Below are positions 17,674 through 26,340 of a stretch of 64,000 nucleotides of DNA, one piece after another (position 1 is the stretch's first letter; each line of letters starts with the position of its first letter). The DNA lies in assembly GCA_025359105.1 (NCBI GenBank), contig JANYHK010000066.1:22543-86542 (forward strand), read 5' to 3'. This DNA comes from Myxococcales bacterium (GTDB taxonomy: Bacteria > Myxococcota_A > Polyangia > Polyangiales > Polyangiaceae). The notes under the pieces were generated by a model that saw only the letters and a list, made by a program, of their open reading frames with translations, was not told the DNA's origin and searched no databases. The translations under genes were made by a program, and so were the position numbers.

Positions 17674-18552
17674 GTGCCGATTGATGCCCCCATGACCGTC
17701 AAGCGCACGGTGAGCGCCGACGGGACCGAGCTCGCGTACCACGTCATCGGCAACGGGCCGCGCGTCTGGCTCATGCCGCCGGCGATGGGGGCGCCGCTCG
17801 TTTCGATGAAGTACATCCTCGAGCGCTTCCAGCACGACTACACGATCGTCACCTGGGATCAGCGCGGCTTCTACGCCTCGGGGACTCCGAGGGATCCGGA
17901 CGCCATGCGCGTCGCCGATCACGTGCGCGACATGGAGGCGGTGATCGCGGCGGAAAAGCTCGAGCGCTTCGTGCTCGGGGGGTGGAGCATGGCGGTGCCG
18001 CTCTCGCTCGAGATGGTCCATCTCCGCCCCGACGCGGTGCGCGCGCTCGTCCTCATCAACGGCCCGTACGAGCGCGCGCTGGCGAACGTGACGCCGCTGC
18101 CCGGCGCCGAGGCGCTGGCGATCACCGCCCTCAAGCTGGGCACGCGCGCCGGCGCGCTCCTGAACCCGCTGTCCCGCGCGATTCTCGGCGCGCGCGGCGC
18201 GGGGCGCGTGCTTCATCGCGCGGGCGTCGTGGCCGAGAACCCGGAGTTCTTCGAGGAGGTGCTCGAGCAGTTCTGCACGGTCGACTGGGGGCGCTACTTC
18301 ACGATGACCCGCCACCTCCACGCGCATTCGGCGGCGGCGTACCTCCCGCACGTGCGTGTGCCGACGCTCATCACCACCGGGACCCGCGATCTCCTGACGC
18401 CGCCGCGCACCGCGGAGAGGATGCACCGGATGATCCCGGGATCGGAGCTCTTCGTCGTGCCGCGCGCCACCCACTACATCGTGGCGGAGTTTCCTGGTTT
18501 GCTGACCGATCGCATCGCGACGTTCCTCGCGCGCGTGGAGGAGATCGGCTAG
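17674..18552 (+). CDS. Alpha/beta hydrolase
   Basis: Up to 292 residues from the GTG at 17674; the ATG at 17692 (MTVKRTVSADGTELAYHV) is an equally good start. The nucleophile elbow is FVLGGWSMAVPLSLE, where Gly-x-Ser-x-Ala replaces the usual Gly-x-Ser-x-Gly. The other triad residues fit Asp in TTGTRDLLTPP and His in PRATHYIVAEFPG. The oxyanion region WLMPPAMGAPLVS lacks the common His-Gly. Substrate unknown. It is followed nine bases later by the ATP-grasp gene and probably forms an operon with it. Confidence 0.85.
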   Translation: MPIDAPMTVKRTVSADGTELAYHVIGNGPRVWLMPPAMGAPLVSMKYILERFQHDYTIVTWDQRGFYASGTPRDPDAMRVADHVRDMEAVIAAEKLERFVLGGWSMAVPLSLEMVHLRPDAVRALVLINGPYERALANVTPLPGAEALAITALKLGTRAGALLNPLSRAILGARGAGRVLHRAGVVAENPEFFEEVLEQFCTVDWGRYFTMTRHLHAHSAAAYLPHVRVPTLITTGTRDLLTPPRTAERMHRMIPGSELFVVPRATHYIVAEFPGLLTDRIATFLARVEEIG

Positions 18553-18561
18553 ACGAAAGCG

Positions 18562-19458
18562 GTGAAGATCGCGCTCGTCACCGCCGCCGAAGCTCGAACC
18601 CTGGACGAAGATCTGCCCCCGCTCGTGGCCGCGCTCGTGGAGCGAGGCGCGGCGGTGGACGTGCCGGTGTGGGACGATCCGAGCGCCGCGTGGGACGGCT
18701 ACGACGCGGTCGTCGTGCGCTCGACGTGGGACTACGCCCCGCGGCGCGACGCGTTCGTGGCGTGGGCGCGCGGCGTCGGCTCGCCGCTGTTCAACGGGGC
18801 GGACGTGCTCGCGTGGAACACGGACAAGCGGTACCTCGAGCACCTCGCCGCGAGGGGCGTCGCCGTCACGCCGACGCACTTCGTCGCGCCCGGCGACAGG
18901 GCGGAGGGTGCGCCGACGATGGCCACGTTCCTCGAGCGAGAGATCGTGGTGAAGCCGTCGATCTCGGGCGGCGCCAAGGACACGGCGCGTTACCTGCCGG
19001 GCGAGCGCGCGCGGGCGCTCGCCCACGTCGCGCGGCTGGTGGACGCGGGCCGGACGGCGATGGTGCAGCCCTACCAGACGTCGGTCGACGCGCGCGGCGA
19101 GACGGCGCTCCTCTTTTTCGGAGGCGCATACAGCCACGCGATCACCAAGGGCCCGCTGCTCGCGCGCGGCGCCGGCCTGGTCGAGGGGCTCTTCGCAGAG
19201 GAGCGCATCTCCGTCCGCGCGCCGACGGGCGCCGAGCGCGCGGTGGCCGAAGCCGCGCTCGACGCAGTACCGATGCGGCGCAAAAACCTCGCCTACGCGC
19301 GCGTCGACGTCGTGCTCGGCGAGGACGGCGCTCCGATGGTGCTCGAGCTCGAGCTCACCGAGCCGAGCGTGTTCCTGGGCTACGCGCCCGAGGCGGCCGG
19401 ACGGTTCGCCGACACGATCCTGCTCCTCGCGCGCGCACGCGCCCAGCCCGCGCAGTGA
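18562..19458 (+). CDS. ATP-grasp ligase (RimK / glutathione-synthetase-like)
   Basis: A 298-residue protein starting at GTG 18562. It has the pre-ATP-grasp half (AVDVPVWDDPSAAWDGYDAV, then VVRSTWDYAPRRDAF) found in the small ligase group annotated as RimK-like or glutathione synthase/ribosomal protein S6 modification-like. The nucleotide domain shows IVVKPSISGGAKDT (phosphate-binding Lys) and the Mg ligands near the end, YARVDVVLGEDGAPMVLELE. Such enzymes join a carboxylate to an amine using ATP. No partner peptide or methyltransferase is adjacent, so a natural-product role is not supported. Its TGA is immediately followed by the stop codon of the convergent lipoprotein gene. Confidence 0.85.
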   Translation: MKIALVTAAEARTLDEDLPPLVAALVERGAAVDVPVWDDPSAAWDGYDAVVVRSTWDYAPRRDAFVAWARGVGSPLFNGADVLAWNTDKRYLEHLAARGVAVTPTHFVAPGDRAEGAPTMATFLEREIVVKPSISGGAKDTARYLPGERARALAHVARLVDAGRTAMVQPYQTSVDARGETALLFFGGAYSHAITKGPLLARGAGLVEGLFAEERISVRAPTGAERAVAEAALDAVPMRRKNLAYARVDVVLGEDGAPMVLELELTEPSVFLGYAPEAAGRFADTILLLARARAQPAQ

Positions 19459-20256
19459 TCAGCGCGCGAGGTAGCCGGACGTGACGACGCGGCCTTCGAA
19501 GTCGACGTAATCCTCGGCGACGTCGAACGTGTGCGGATCGTGGGGGCGGCTCGTGATCATCGTGTCGTGGAGGCAGTTGCTCGTCGCGCACCCGCTGGCG
19601 GCCGCATCGACGACGAACGACTTCGCGCCGGGGTATTGCGGCGCGAGCGCGCGCATGAACGCGCCGTTGCGCGAGAGGCCGACGTCGGGCTCGCTCGCGT
19701 ACACGAACGTGAGCGACGCGAGCCCGCGGCCAATGGCCAGGGTCAAGCCGTCCTGCCCGCCGTCGAGATCGTAGTACCGGGTCCGTGCGCGCAGATCCGC
19801 GCTCATCACGCCGAGCAGCTCGTGCGCGACGAAGCTCCCGCTCGAGTGGGCGAGGACGAAGATCGTCTGCGGCGGATCGGCCGCGAGGCGCCTGGCGAGC
19901 GCGGTGTTGCCGATCTCGCGCGCGCGGTAGAGCGCGTCGCGCGGCCCTTGCGACGCGTACACCACGCCGACATCCAGATCGGTGCCACGCGCCGCGACGA
20001 GCGCTTCGGCCCACGCCTGGGTGTGCTCGGGGTGCGCGCCGTAGCCGCCGTACACGACGAGCGCGCTTCGGCCGGCGGCGCCGCCCGCGTCGGCCGTGAG
20101 GGTGCGCGCGGCGATCCCGCGCGAGACGGGCGACCAGCCGGGCCGACTGCTCGTCTGCGCTTCGTCGGTCGCGTCGCTCGTGGTCTCGGGCGCAGCCGAG
20201 CAGCCGGCGTACGCGAGCGCGCCGAGCGCGGTGCAGGTCAGGGCGAGCCGACGCAT
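19459..20256 (-). CDS. Exported lipoprotein with alpha/beta-hydrolase-like fold
   Basis: A 265-residue lipoprotein (signal peptide ending LAYAGC). After a Ser/Thr-rich linker it carries a compact hydrolase-like domain: an early strand ALVVYGGYGAHPEH and a nucleophile elbow FVLAHSSGSFVAHE with Gly replaced by Ala before the His-Ser-Ser-Gly. A later HDTM and the HDPHTF segment offer candidate histidines. I would call it a probable serine hydrolase of unknown substrate acting at the cell surface. Stops of this gene and the convergent ATP-grasp gene touch back to back. Confidence 0.65.
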   Translation of the reverse strand: MRRLALTCTALGALAYAGCSAAPETTSDATDEAQTSSRPGWSPVSRGIAARTLTADAGGAAGRSALVVYGGYGAHPEHTQAWAEALVAARGTDLDVGVVYASQGPRDALYRAREIGNTALARRLAADPPQTIFVLAHSSGSFVAHELLGVMSADLRARTRYYDLDGGQDGLTLAIGRGLASLTFVYASEPDVGLSRNGAFMRALAPQYPGAKSFVVDAAASGCATSNCLHDTMITSRPHDPHTFDVAEDYVDFEGRVVTSGYLAR

Positions 20257-20312
20257 GCCTTACATTGTCACACATTGACCGACGCGCAAGTCCACCCCAT
20301 CGAACGTCGAGT

Positions 20313-21170
20313 ATGATCTCGAAAATGCCGTCGAAGCTGGTCCCCGGCGTCGAGCCTCCCGCCGCCGCCGGCGACGCAGGAAGGGACATGGCGGAGACCT
20401 GGTTCGTCTTCCGGAACGGCGATCTCCTCGTCCGGGACGGCGACGATCCGATTCCGCCGCGGAGCGCCTCGGCGGATCTGCCCGCCGAGGGCGACGCGCA
20501 CTACCTCGGCGCGATCGGCGGCGCCGGATGCTTCGCGATCGCCCTCACGCGCGACGCCACCGCGCCGGACGGGCACGCCTTCGCCGGCCTGCGCGCGCTC
20601 TTCATCCGCATGCCGCGCGAGACCTGGCACGCGGCCGGGCGCGCGCTGCAGATCCTCGAGTGGGATCGCACCCACCGCTTCTGCGGCGCGTGCGCCACGC
20701 CGACTGTGGCCGTACCCGGCGAGCGCGCCAAGAAGTGTCCTGCCTGCGCCCTCACCGCGTACCCCCGCGTGGCGCCCGCGATCATCGTCCTCGTCCACCG
20801 CGGCGACGAGGCCATCCTCGCGCGCGGCCCGCGGACGCCGGCGAGCTTCCTGAGCACGCTGGCCGGCTTCGTCGAGCCCGGCGAATCGCTCGAGGAGACG
20901 CTCGCCCGCGAGGTGGAGGAAGAGGTGGGCGTGCGCGTGAAGAACGCGCGCTACTTCGGCAGCCAGCCGTGGCCGTTCCCCCACTCGCTGATGGTCGGCT
21001 TCTTCGCCGAGCACGACGACGGCGAGCCGCGACCCGACGGGGTCGAGCTCGACGTCGCACGCTGGTTTCGCTTCGACGCGCTGCCGGTCATTCCGCCGCG
21101 CATCAGCATCGCCCGCCAGCTCATCGACGCGTGGGTCGCGTCACGCACCGGAGGCCCGCCGCTGCCGTAG
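20313..21170 (+). CDS. nudC: NAD+ diphosphatase NudC (Nudix hydrolase)
   Basis: A 285-residue NudC: hydrolyses NAD(H) to NMN(H) and AMP and can remove NAD caps from RNA. Order of features matches the family: poorly conserved N-domain, a zinc ribbon of two Cys pairs (RFCGACATP and KKCPACAL), then the Nudix box GFVEPGESLEETLAREVEEE followed by VGV, and the NudC signature SQPWPFPHSLM. Start is uncertain: ATGs at 20265, 20313, 20325 and 20388 are all in frame; the one at 20388 has a GGAAGG-like site but would trim the N-domain to its minimum. Divergent from the lipoprotein gene at 20256. Confidence 0.93.
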   Translation: MISKMPSKLVPGVEPPAAAGDAGRDMAETWFVFRNGDLLVRDGDDPIPPRSASADLPAEGDAHYLGAIGGAGCFAIALTRDATAPDGHAFAGLRALFIRMPRETWHAAGRALQILEWDRTHRFCGACATPTVAVPGERAKKCPACALTAYPRVAPAIIVLVHRGDEAILARGPRTPASFLSTLAGFVEPGESLEETLAREVEEEVGVRVKNARYFGSQPWPFPHSLMVGFFAEHDDGEPRPDGVELDVARWFRFDALPVIPPRISIARQLIDAWVASRTGGPPLP

Positions 21171-21192
21171 CAGGGCCAGCCCCGGCCGAGCC

Positions 21193-22053
21193 TCAGGCGA
21201 GCTGGACCCAAAGGCCGCCGTCGGTGCTGAGGAAGACGGAGCGCTCGGTCACGGCGAGGAGCCCCTTCTTGGCCACGGCGAGCGCCTCGACGGGCTCGGC
21301 GAGCACCAGGCGCGGTGCTTTGCCGTCGACCCGCCACACGCTCTCGCCGTCGGCGACGAAGAGCGCGTCGTCGAGGGCGGCGATGGCGATGGGCGCGAGC
21401 TCACCGAGCGAGAGCGAGCGCCACTTCGCGCCCGCGCCGACCAGCACGATGCCGGGCGCGGCGACGGCGGGCTGACCGCCAGGCCGAGACGTCGCGCACG
21501 TCCACTCCGCCTTCACCGGGAGCGCCCCGGGCTTCCAGCCCTTGCCGCTCCGCGACCAGGCCGCGCCGTCGACGCCGAAGGCCCAGGTCGTCGCATCCGG
21601 ATCGCCGGCGACGCCCGCGATCGCGCTCATGCTCGGGAGGCGCGCGATCACGAGCTTGCCCGTCCCCTTCGGCAGCGGAGGCGGCAAGCTCCACGGCTCC
21701 CAGCGGCTCTGCGTGCGGCGGTACATCTGCCCGGAGACACCGAACGCGACGACCACGCCCGTCGAGAGCGTCGTCACGCCGCGGAGCGCGAGCGTCACGT
21801 TGCGCTCGGTCACCCTACCGAGGTGCGAGCCGGCGTCGTCGAGCGCGAGCGTCTGGCCCTCGCGGCCGACGATGATGACGCCCTCGCCGTCCGCCGCGAT
21901 GCCCGCCGCGCGCCAGGCCGCCCGCGAGAGGCGCGTGACGCGGCCAAGCTTCGCGGTCCAGGCCATGGTCTCGTTCTCGCCGGCGCGGTGGCCGATGAGC
22001 ACGGGGCGCCCGCTGGCGGAGAATGCGGCGGCGTCGAACTGTCGGTTCGGCAC
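21193..22053 (-). CDS. Predicted beta-propeller protein, function unknown
   Basis: A 286-residue protein from a GTG start, made of short repeated strands (GVIIVGREGQTLALDDAGSH, GVVVAFGVSGQMYRRTQSRW, DALFVADGESVWRVDGKAP) that fit a six- or seven-bladed WD40/Ycf48-like propeller. No signal peptide. It begins seven bases after the stop of the lipoprotein hydrolase, so the pair is probably an operon. Function unknown. Confidence 0.65.
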   Translation of the reverse strand: MPNRQFDAAAFSASGRPVLIGHRAGENETMAWTAKLGRVTRLSRAAWRAAGIAADGEGVIIVGREGQTLALDDAGSHLGRVTERNVTLALRGVTTLSTGVVVAFGVSGQMYRRTQSRWEPWSLPPPLPKGTGKLVIARLPSMSAIAGVAGDPDATTWAFGVDGAAWSRSGKGWKPGALPVKAEWTCATSRPGGQPAVAAPGIVLVGAGAKWRSLSLGELAPIAIAALDDALFVADGESVWRVDGKAPRLVLAEPVEALAVAKKGLLAVTERSVFLSTDGGLWVQLA

Positions 22054-22060
22054 GGCGTCC

Positions 22061-22936
22061 TCAGCGCACGCGCCAGCGGGGATCGTCCTCGATGACCCAC
22101 TCGAAGCCGTGGCGAATGGTGTCCATCACTGCTCCGGTATACACGTGACCCGCCCCCTCCGTGTAGACGGTACGCGTGAGCACGCCCACCTTGTCGAGCT
22201 TGACCGCCACCTGCGAGCTCGTGGAGAGGCACTCCTCCTGCCCGCAGACGAAGAGGATCCGCTTGCCGCCGGTCGCGCCGAAGATGTTGATGCGATCGGG
22301 GGTCCACGCGTCCTGGCCCCCCTCGATGAGGATGGCGCGCGGGTAGCGCGCGGGCTCGGTGGCGAGGATGCCGACCGAGGCGAAGGCGCCGCGCGAGAAG
22401 CCGATGTAGAGGACCGCCGTCTTGTCGACGTAGCCCGGGTAGTGCTTGTCGAGGACGGCGAGATCCGCGTCGACCTCGATCGCGAGCGCTTGCGGGCTCG
22501 CGAACCAGTAGTTCGGGTAGTTCCTCTCGGGAGGACGCGTGCCGCGCGGACACACCAGGAACGCGCGCGAGCCCACGATGCCGTGCATCGACTCGCAGAA
22601 GGCCTCGGGCGTCTCGGCGTTGCCGTGGCAACCGAGGACGATGGGCCGCGGCGACGTCGCGCCGCCCGGCGGCCACACGACGACGTCGCCCCAGTCGGGG
22701 ACCGGGAACGTCTCGACGCTCTTCCAGGACAGGAGCGGCTCGAGCGTGCCGACCGGCGCCGCGACGGCCGTCTCGGCGTCCGTCGTCATGTTCTTGTTCT
22801 TGTTCTTGTTGTCGTTCTTTTCGACCTTCGCATCGGCGCGGGTGCACGACGGGACGCGCGAGCAGGCCGTCGCGACGAGGGCGAGGAGCGCGATCGTGGC
22901 GGGGAGGATCGTGGCGCGCGGCGCGAGCAAGCGCAC
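22061..22936 (-). CDS. Alpha/beta hydrolase lipoprotein (esterase/PHB depolymerase-like)
   Basis: A 291-residue exported lipoprotein from GTG 22936; signal peptide ends ALVATAC. Directly after the signal comes an odd Lys/Asn repeat (NDNKNKNKN) encoded by a GTTCTT microsatellite on the opposite strand. The catalytic domain shows VLGCHGNAETPEAFCESM (oxyanion loop), the nucleophile elbow LYIGFSRGAFASVG and a late histidine in GAGHVYTGAVMD, the order seen in PHB depolymerase/esterase-like enzymes. Substrate unknown. It is the first gene of a leftward pair with the propeller protein. Confidence 0.8.
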   Translation of the reverse strand: MRLLAPRATILPATIALLALVATACSRVPSCTRADAKVEKNDNKNKNKNMTTDAETAVAAPVGTLEPLLSWKSVETFPVPDWGDVVVWPPGGATSPRPIVLGCHGNAETPEAFCESMHGIVGSRAFLVCPRGTRPPERNYPNYWFASPQALAIEVDADLAVLDKHYPGYVDKTAVLYIGFSRGAFASVGILATEPARYPRAILIEGGQDAWTPDRINIFGATGGKRILFVCGQEECLSTSSQVAVKLDKVGVLTRTVYTEGAGHVYTGAVMDTIRHGFEWVIEDDPRWRVR

Positions 22937-23022
22937 ATCCTACTTCGAACCCGGTCCGAGCGCGCTAAGACCCAGCCCTTTTCCCTTGCTGGTAGCACGG
23001 CCATGGGGAAGGCTTCGCGGCC

Positions 23023-23985
23023 ATGGCGTTCACCGTCGACTCGATCCCCTCCCTGCGCGGCCGGACCTTCATCGTCACCGGCGGCAACAGCGGCATCGGC
23101 TTCGAGGCCGCGCGCATGTTCGCGCGGAAGGGGGCGCGCCTGGTCCTTGCGTGCCGCGACGAGGCGAAGATGAAGGCTGCCGCCGAGCGAATCTGCGCGG
23201 ACACGGCCGGCGCAGAGGTCGACCGGGTCGCGCTCGACCTGAGCGATCTGCGGTCGGTGCGGGCGGCGGCCGCCGCGATCCGCGACCGCGCGCCGGTGGT
23301 CGACGTGCTCGTGAACAACGCCGGAGTGATGGCGCTGCCGTACCGCGAGACGAAGGACGGCTTCGAGATGCAGGTCGGTACGAACCACCTCGGGCACTTC
23401 GCGCTGACGGGGTTGCTCTTGCCGGCGCTCCTCGCCGCGCAGGCCGCGCGCGTCGTGACCGTCAGCAGCCTCGTCCACATGCAGGGAAGCCTCTCGATGG
23501 AGGACCTGCCGAAGCCACGCAAGTACAACGAGTGGACGGCGTACGCGCGCAGCAAGCTCGCCAATGTGCTCTTTGGCTACGAGCTCGACCGCCGCGCGAA
23601 GGCCGCGCACGCGCCCTTGCGCAGCACGGTGTGCCACCCCGGCTACTCGGCGACCAACCTGCAGAGCGGCGGCGTGAAGGCAGGCGGCTCGGCGTTCCAG
23701 GGCGGCCTCATGAAGCTCTCGAACGCCGTGATCGCCCAGTCCGCCGAGATGGGCGCCCTGCCGACGGCGTACGCGGCGACCGCGGAGGACGTTCGGGGCG
23801 GCGAGTTCGTCGGCCCGGGCGGTCTCATGGCGATCCGCGGCTATCCGGCGCTCGGAAAATCGAGCAAGACCTCGCACGACGAAGGGCTCGCGCGCGAGCT
23901 GTGGGAAGCGTCGGAGAAGCTCACCGGCGTCACCTATGCGCTGTCGCCCGCGAAGGCCGATGCGACGGCGGCCTCGGCGCGCTGA
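23023..23985 (+). CDS. Short-chain dehydrogenase/reductase (retinol dehydrogenase-like)
   Basis: A 320-residue cytosolic SDR. It has the NAD(P) motif FIVTGGNSGIGFEAARMFAR, the Asn-Ala-Gly motif VLVNNAGVMALPYRET, the active Ser region VVTVSSLVHMQGSLS and the catalytic Tyr/Lys pair in WTAYARSKLANVLFGYEL. Length and the C-terminal part (CHPGYSATNLQ) match the retinol-dehydrogenase-like group that acts on varied alcohols and ketones. It ends three bases before the patatin gene, so the two are probably co-transcribed and may act on related lipid substrates. Confidence 0.92.
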   Translation: MAFTVDSIPSLRGRTFIVTGGNSGIGFEAARMFARKGARLVLACRDEAKMKAAAERICADTAGAEVDRVALDLSDLRSVRAAAAAIRDRAPVVDVLVNNAGVMALPYRETKDGFEMQVGTNHLGHFALTGLLLPALLAAQAARVVTVSSLVHMQGSLSMEDLPKPRKYNEWTAYARSKLANVLFGYELDRRAKAAHAPLRSTVCHPGYSATNLQSGGVKAGGSAFQGGLMKLSNAVIAQSAEMGALPTAYAATAEDVRGGEFVGPGGLMAIRGYPALGKSSKTSHDEGLARELWEASEKLTGVTYALSPAKADATAASAR

Positions 23986-23988
23986 CCG

Positions 23989-24750
23989 ATGGCGACCCCG
24001 CGCCTCGGCGAGTGGCTCCGCGAGGGCCCTTTCGCGCTCGCGATGTCCAGCGGCTTCTTCGGCTTCTTCGCCCACTGCGGCGCCCTCACCGTCCTCGAGG
24101 ACGAAGGGCTCCTGCCGTCACGCCTCTCCGGCTCCAGCGCCGGCGCGCTCGTCACCGGCATGTGGGCGAGCGGGCTCGACGCGCCGCACCTCGCGGACGA
24201 GCTTCGGCGCCTGCGCCGCGAAGACTTCTGGGACCCCCGCCCGGGCGCCGGCCTGCTCCGCGGCGCGCTCTTCCGCGCACGCCTCGACGCCCTCCTGCGT
24301 GCGCGCGATTTCGCCGCATGCCGCACGCGCCTCGCCGTCTCGACGTACGACGTCCTCGCGCGTGAGACGCGGGTGATCGAGGACGGTCCGCTCGCGCCGG
24401 CGCTCCACGCTTCGTGCGCGGTGCCTTTCATGTTTCATCCGGTGCGCCTCGGCGGGCGATTCCTCGTCGACGGCGGCGTCGCCGATCGGCCCGGCCTCGC
24501 CGGCATGCCGCCGGGTACGCGCGTCCTGTTCCATCACCTCGCCTCACGCTCGCCGTGGCGTCGCGCGGGCAGCATGTCGATGGAGATCCCTGCCCGCCCC
24601 GGGCTCGTCGCCGTCGCCATCGTCGGGCTGCCGCGCGTGGGGCCGTTTCGCCTGCACCACGGGATCCGCGCCTTCGACGCCGCGCGACACGCGATGCGGC
24701 GGGCGCTCGACCAGCCGGTCTCGGACGGCACCGTTCGCGTTCACGTGTGA
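23989..24750 (+). CDS. Patatin-like phospholipase
   Basis: A 253-residue patatin-family acyl hydrolase with a Ser-Asp dyad: nucleophile in RLSGSSAGALVTGMW and catalytic Asp in FLVDGGVADRPGLAG. The oxyanion segment at the N-terminus reads SSGFFGFFAHCGALTVLEDE rather than the common Gly-Gly-Gly form, but keeps the small-residue pattern. No signal peptide, so it probably acts on membrane lipids from the cytoplasm. Coupled to the SDR gene by a three-base gap. Confidence 0.85.
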   Translation: MATPRLGEWLREGPFALAMSSGFFGFFAHCGALTVLEDEGLLPSRLSGSSAGALVTGMWASGLDAPHLADELRRLRREDFWDPRPGAGLLRGALFRARLDALLRARDFAACRTRLAVSTYDVLARETRVIEDGPLAPALHASCAVPFMFHPVRLGGRFLVDGGVADRPGLAGMPPGTRVLFHHLASRSPWRRAGSMSMEIPARPGLVAVAIVGLPRVGPFRLHHGIRAFDAARHAMRRALDQPVSDGTVRVHV

Positions 24751-24758
24751 GCGCGCGA

Positions 24759-24799
24759 AGCGGGCAAGCGGCGCGCACACCTCCGCGCGCACGCCCGCT
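24759..24799. terminator. Compound hairpin between convergent genes
   Basis: Outer arms AGCGGGC / GCCCGCT and inner arms GCGCGC / GCGCGC are all perfect, giving a two-step stem. It fills the gap between the patatin gene and the convergent kelch lipoprotein, so a bidirectional terminator is likely, although no T-run follows. Confidence 0.5.
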
Positions 24800-24803
24800 G
24801 CCG

Positions 24804-25907
24804 TCAGGGAAACGCGGCCATCGCGTGGTACTTACGCGACGAGGGGCCGAGGATGGCCTTCTTCGCCCACGCGGTTCCCGCGAAGTGCCAGGTGTCCTGC
24901 GTCGGGGCGCCGTTGGTGCCACCGAAGAGGACGATCTGGCCGTTGAGTGGCGCGAGCGCGAGCCCGACGAGGATGGTCGGCCCATCGGTCGCCGCCAGGC
25001 CCCAGCCGCTCCCGTCCCATGACCACGTCTCGGCGACGAGATCGGCGCCTCCGAAGTGGATCGCATGGCCCGCGACCGTCGCCATGCCCGCGTAGGCCGT
25101 GAGGGCCGGGCCCTTGGGAGCCGATGTCCACGTGGCGCCGTTCCAGATCCAGACGTCGTTCATCTTCTGGGCCGACCCGTCGTAGCCGCCGACCAGGACC
25201 GCGCTGCCTTGCACCGAGGCCATCGATGCGCCTTGGCGTGGCGGTGGCGGACCGGGGACGATTTTCTGGGCCCACGTCGCTCCGTCCCACACCCAGGTGT
25301 CGCCGAGGACCGTCCCGCTGCTCGACCCGCCAAAGAGGACGATCGTGTTGCCCACGGTCGCCATCGCGTGCCCGCTGCGCGCGTCCGGGGTCGGCCCGCC
25401 GCCTGCCGTGACCGGGGACCATCGGGCGCCGTCGTATTGCCACATGTCGCCGACGGCCGAGGTGCCGTCGTAGCCGCCGTAGAGGATGAGCCTTCCTTGG
25501 AGGTTCGTGATCGCGTGCCGGTAGCGCGCGGCAGGCGCCGTCCCCAGATCGAGGCGCTTGGCCCAGGCCGCGCCGTCGTACTCCCATGTGTCGGCGTACT
25601 TCGTCGTGCCGTCCGTCCCGCCGAACAAGACCACGCGCGGAGAGAGCACGGCACCGTCGGGGCCGACGATGGGCCCGTCCGCCGAGCCACCCTCCGTGCA
25701 GCACGGGAGCGGCGCGCCGTCCGGCAGCACGCCCGGCCCGCTGTCTGCACCGGTGCCGCCGGGCCCGCCATCCGCGCCGGCGCCGGCGTCGCCGCCGATC
25801 GCGGCGCCGCGATCGAAGTCGGCACCGAGCAGCGAGCCGCATCCGGCGACGGAGGCGAGCGCGATGGCGATGACGAGGGCGAAGGGGGCTGCGAGGACGA
25901 GCTTCAT
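24804..25907 (-). CDS. Kelch-repeat lipoprotein
   Basis: A 367-residue exported lipoprotein; the ATG at 25907 gives MKLVLAAPFALVIAIALASV and lipobox AGC, so this start is chosen over one 13 codons upstream. A Gly/Ala/Asp-rich linker is followed by about six kelch repeats of the form RVVLFGGTDGTTKYADTWEY, each with a Gly-Gly pair and a conserved Trp-x-Tyr/Trp, ending in a closed propeller. Kelch propellers bind proteins or sugars; here probably a cell-surface role. Function unknown. Confidence 0.83.
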   Translation of the reverse strand: MKLVLAAPFALVIAIALASVAGCGSLLGADFDRGAAIGGDAGAGADGGPGGTGADSGPGVLPDGAPLPCCTEGGSADGPIVGPDGAVLSPRVVLFGGTDGTTKYADTWEYDGAAWAKRLDLGTAPAARYRHAITNLQGRLILYGGYDGTSAVGDMWQYDGARWSPVTAGGGPTPDARSGHAMATVGNTIVLFGGSSSGTVLGDTWVWDGATWAQKIVPGPPPPRQGASMASVQGSAVLVGGYDGSAQKMNDVWIWNGATWTSAPKGPALTAYAGMATVAGHAIHFGGADLVAETWSWDGSGWGLAATDGPTILVGLALAPLNGQIVLFGGTNGAPTQDTWHFAGTAWAKKAILGPSSRKYHAMAAFP

Positions 25908-26005
25908 GACGTTCGCGCGCTGGGAGTGTCCGGGCGGGCGGCTCAATGTGCGCGATTTCCGTCACGCCGTCGAGCGCGCGCGGGTCAGGGGTGTAGGCTC
26001 ACCGG

Positions 26006-26209
26006 ATGGTCCGCACCCTCGCTCTGACGGCGGCGCTCGCGCTCATCGGCTGCCCGCCGGGCGACGAGAAGAAGGCGAGCCCCTCCGCGCGTGCGGCGTG
26101 CGCGAAGGTCGGCGAGGCATGCGAGTTCTCACCGGGGAAGCTGGGGAGCTGCGTGCAGCGCGACGAGTGCGCGACGCCCCCCTGCTTCGTCTGCCAATCG
26201 CAGCATTAG
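26006..26209 (+). CDS. Small Cys-rich lipoprotein
   Basis: A 67-residue exported peptide: signal peptide ending ALALIGC, a charged spacer, then six cysteines in CAKVGEACEFSPGKLGSC and CVQRDECATPPCFVCQ. The spacing suggests three disulfides in a compact extracellular domain like those in other myxobacterial small lipoproteins. No function can be assigned. It is divergent from the kelch gene. Confidence 0.6.
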   Translation: MVRTLALTAALALIGCPPGDEKKASPSARAACAKVGEACEFSPGKLGSCVQRDECATPPCFVCQSQH

Positions 26210-26247
26210 GGGACTGTCCGTATTCGTCTTGCCCGAAAACGTGCACG

Positions 26248-26296
26248 TGCCCGTGCCCGTACTCTGCTCAGTGTCGCCCGGCTTCGGGCACGGGCA
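26248..26296. terminator. Long hairpin with a competing inner hairpin
   Basis: Twelve-base perfect arms TGCCCGTGCCCG and CGGGCACGGGCA enclose 25 bases. The loop and right arm can instead form GCCCG-GCTT-CGGGC (26276-26289), so the two folds exclude each other. It lies between the small Cys-rich lipoprotein and the convergent membrane-protein gene. A terminator is the simplest reading. Confidence 0.5.
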
Positions 26297-26340
26297 GGTG
26301 CGTGTTTACGGCCAGAAGCGTGAGGGATATGAGGACAGGC

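Noticed and set aside
18562..19458. ATP-grasp gene considered as part of a peptide natural-product cluster
   Set aside because: No precursor peptide, methyltransferase or exporter is adjacent; only a hydrolase.
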